Shown piece by piece: positions 61,818 to 64,000 of a stretch of DNA of 64,000 bases. Under the pieces are notes generated by a model. The model ran no database searches. It saw nothing but the letters and a program-made list of their open reading frames with translations, and was not told the origin of the DNA. Made by a program: the position numbers and the translations under genes. Numbering within the stretch: the stretch's first letter is position 1; each line of letters begins with the position of its first letter. The DNA comes from Ecdyonurus torrentis (taxonomy: Eukaryota > Arthropoda > Insecta > Ephemeroptera > Heptageniidae): contig OX439127.1 of assembly GCA_949318235.1 (NCBI GenBank), forward strand, positions 31,642,373 through 31,706,372. The letters run 5' to 3'.

Positions 61818-62890
61818 CTAACAAAAAGTCAAGAGTTGGAAGCTGTGCTATATAAAGATTCACAAAGAGGTAAATGGGGGTTGGGGGATGAAGGACCGCC
61901 CTCTATATCGTTCTCGGTCAATGTTACATTATAACTTTAGGACGGGCAGGAGTTTATATATGGATGTGTGTATAACTAGCTGTGGGGCAGAACTTATATT
62001 GAGTTCGTGTGCACTTCATCAATTGCCTGTTTGATGGATGTTATAAGAGGAGGGTGAAACTAACATATATACAAGTATACATGGAATGAGAAAAATCAGG
62101 CCTGACTATTCAACTATTACCCCCCTCGCAACATTTCAGCAGTGATATAGCCAAGCAGCTGCCGATTACTTACATATTGGAATTTCAAATAGGCCTATAT
62201 CATCAAATAAACTTATTATAAATATATATAATACTCAATGTAAAAATTTGTTTATTCTATTAAAATTAACGAAGAAATTACTAATAAGTTTTTGGTGTAA
62301 ATCAAAATTGTTTCCATAACATTTTTTTTTTTTTTTTTTTTTTTTTAATTTTTGTGACATGCCACATTTTTTTATATAATTATATATTATAATTATTTTG
62401 GTAATATAAGTGATGTTGCAAATCATTTTATTTTTCTTTGTGTATGAAAGCATCTATCAAAGGTATACAACATTTTTTATTGTACTAATGTAATTTATCT
62501 ACCGCTGTGATGTTTTTGATGATAAAGTTTAATAGAAAATAATTTAATATTGCATACAATAAAGTACCATAATTATGTACATATATATAGTAGCATGAAG
62601 AGTATGAGTATATGGTGTATACATATTATATATATATATAAATAAATTATTGAAGTGGTTTAGTGATTTCAATAATGCGTATATGTATTGGTTGTTTAAA
62701 TAGGATTAGAGGCTTTTGATTGGTTGTTAATGCACGTAGTTTGTGGGTCTGATGTAAAGGGTGGTACGCGGTCGGTTTTGGGATGTGTACGGGTGAGACA
62801 CAATTGGATTACGTGCTACTAAGCCGACTCAGTACAACATAAGTGCCTGCCTTGTTCACCCACCCAGTTTGCCGTCCTTTGTACTTACTT
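61270..62890. other. No gene seen
   Basis: A-runs at 61269-61293 and 61783-61815, T-run at 62320-62346. A somewhat GC-richer patch at 62740-62880 has no long ORF. Confidence 0.45.
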
Positions 62891-62893
62891 TAC

Positions 62894-62897
<4 letters not shown>

Positions 62898-62972
<75 letters not shown>
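62898..62972. repeat. (TA)n microsatellite
   Basis: About 37 TA units. Confidence 0.96.
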
Positions 62973-62974
<2 letters not shown>

Positions 62975-63421
62975 TACTCAATCTATGCAGCAGCCACTAA
63001 GCCTTGTCTTGTACTTAAGTTAACTTTGTTTTATGTTAATGCTCCATATGTCTCCCACTTTGCATGCAAAATGCAAACTCTTAAGTAAAGACTAATTTAC
63101 TTATTCAACTTTATAAATTTATTAACAACTTTGAATATAATTTTTATATTATATTCATAATCTTTACTGTACCATAATAAAGTTATAATATATATATATA
63201 TATATATAATCTAATAAAAAATCAATGCAGGAAAAGATTTTATTTCTGTGCTTTTATAGTTGATAACGAAGTTTTAAAATAGGTAATATTATATTTTTGA
63301 CAAATTTTAAAAATATCTAGTGAAGTGTATGATCAATAAATAAATTTTATAAAAACGACTATTGAATTATATTTCTACCTAGATATCTAAATTATCATGT
63401 AATGACTTAACAAAAATGTAT

Positions 63422-63424
<3 letters not shown>

Positions 63425-63461
<37 letters not shown>
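63425..63461. repeat. (GA)n microsatellite
   Basis: About 18 GA units. Confidence 0.95.
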
Positions 63462-63463
<2 letters not shown>

Positions 63464-63706
63464 AATAGTTTTGTGTAAGACTTTACACTATTATATTTAT
63501 GTATATAGCACTTCACTTAACTATATAACACCATCAAGTATATAGAATTGAGTGCACACAATAAGGTTTGCCTTATGTGACTCTGTATCCACATTACTTC
63601 CACAAGAGTAAGTCCATTGGTTAGCTCTGAATACTAACTTCGAGGCGCTCACTTGAAAAGCACATGGATTTAGACATACAAGCTTGTGAAAATTCTATGA
63701 CACTAA

Positions 63707-63708
<2 letters not shown>

Positions 63709-63784
<76 letters not shown>
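63709..63784. repeat. (TA)n microsatellite
   Basis: About 38 TA units; the remaining 216 bp to the window end show nothing recognisable. Confidence 0.96.
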
Positions 63785-63787
<3 letters not shown>

Positions 63788-64000
63788 GGTGTTAGGGGAG
63801 AAATTTTATCACAACTGTTGCAACTGTGATTCATGATTTTTTTTTTTCCTATTCTTCCTTCAAATGATGCATTAGCTTGAATTTTAATTAGTAAGGACAA
63901 CTATATCAAAGTTGTATTATACATGTGTGTATACAGCTGTAACCCTCTTTAATGAAACAAAATAATAATAAAAGAAAATTGTACAAGTTTGTTTAAAAAA

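Overview
The window is AT-rich metazoan DNA: spliced genes with GT-AG introns, huge (TA)n, (GA)n and (TG)n microsatellites, and dozens of short palindromic transposons. The paralogue content (a Pax2/5/8 gene and a mitochondrial-type ISCA1) and the Penelope-like, non-LTR, mariner and hAT debris point to an invertebrate bilaterian. I cannot name the phylum from sequence alone.

Three protein-coding genes can be reconstructed from exons whose splice phases all agree. (1) ISCA1, plus strand, 1400-9895, four coding exons, 133 residues, complete, with the three conserved cysteines of the A-type Fe-S scaffold family. (2) An unrecognised gene on the minus strand, 35763-24351, six coding exons, about 740 residues. 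It has a Gln-rich exon and one exon made of five 35-residue repeats linked by GRGRP (AT-hook-like) motifs. (3) The 3' part of a Pax2/5/8 transcription factor on the minus strand, 59769-48836, nine exons from the linker after the paired domain to the stop codon. The paired-domain exons must lie beyond position 64000.

The rest is intergenic or intronic DNA dominated by mobile elements. 1-13200: ISCA1 with MITEs in its promoter side and introns, then a dense array of foldback elements. 14470-19540: a large foldback pair, a 5'-truncated non-LTR retrotransposon with YADD, and more MITEs. 19600-24350: AT-rich DNA with no gene seen. 24351-35800: gene 2, with a head-to-head mariner pair, a tRNA-type SINE, MITEs and a ~200-bp satellite in its introns. 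35800-48800: MITEs (two TTAA-flanked copies, four of a TATAGGG family), a hAT element with a GC-rich minisatellite, and long AT-rich stretches. 48836-59769: Pax2/5/8, whose third intron-rich block contains a Penelope-like element fragment bounded by 320-bp inverted repeats. A small Pax exon lies inside one arm. 59800-64000: microsatellites and the 5'-side Pax intron.

The most interesting points are the Pax exon caught in the inverted repeat, the hammerhead-like core in both arms of that repeat, the repeat-built gene at 24-36 kb, and direct evidence of how palindromic MITEs arise (mariner inverted pair) and nest (8-bp and TTAA target duplications).
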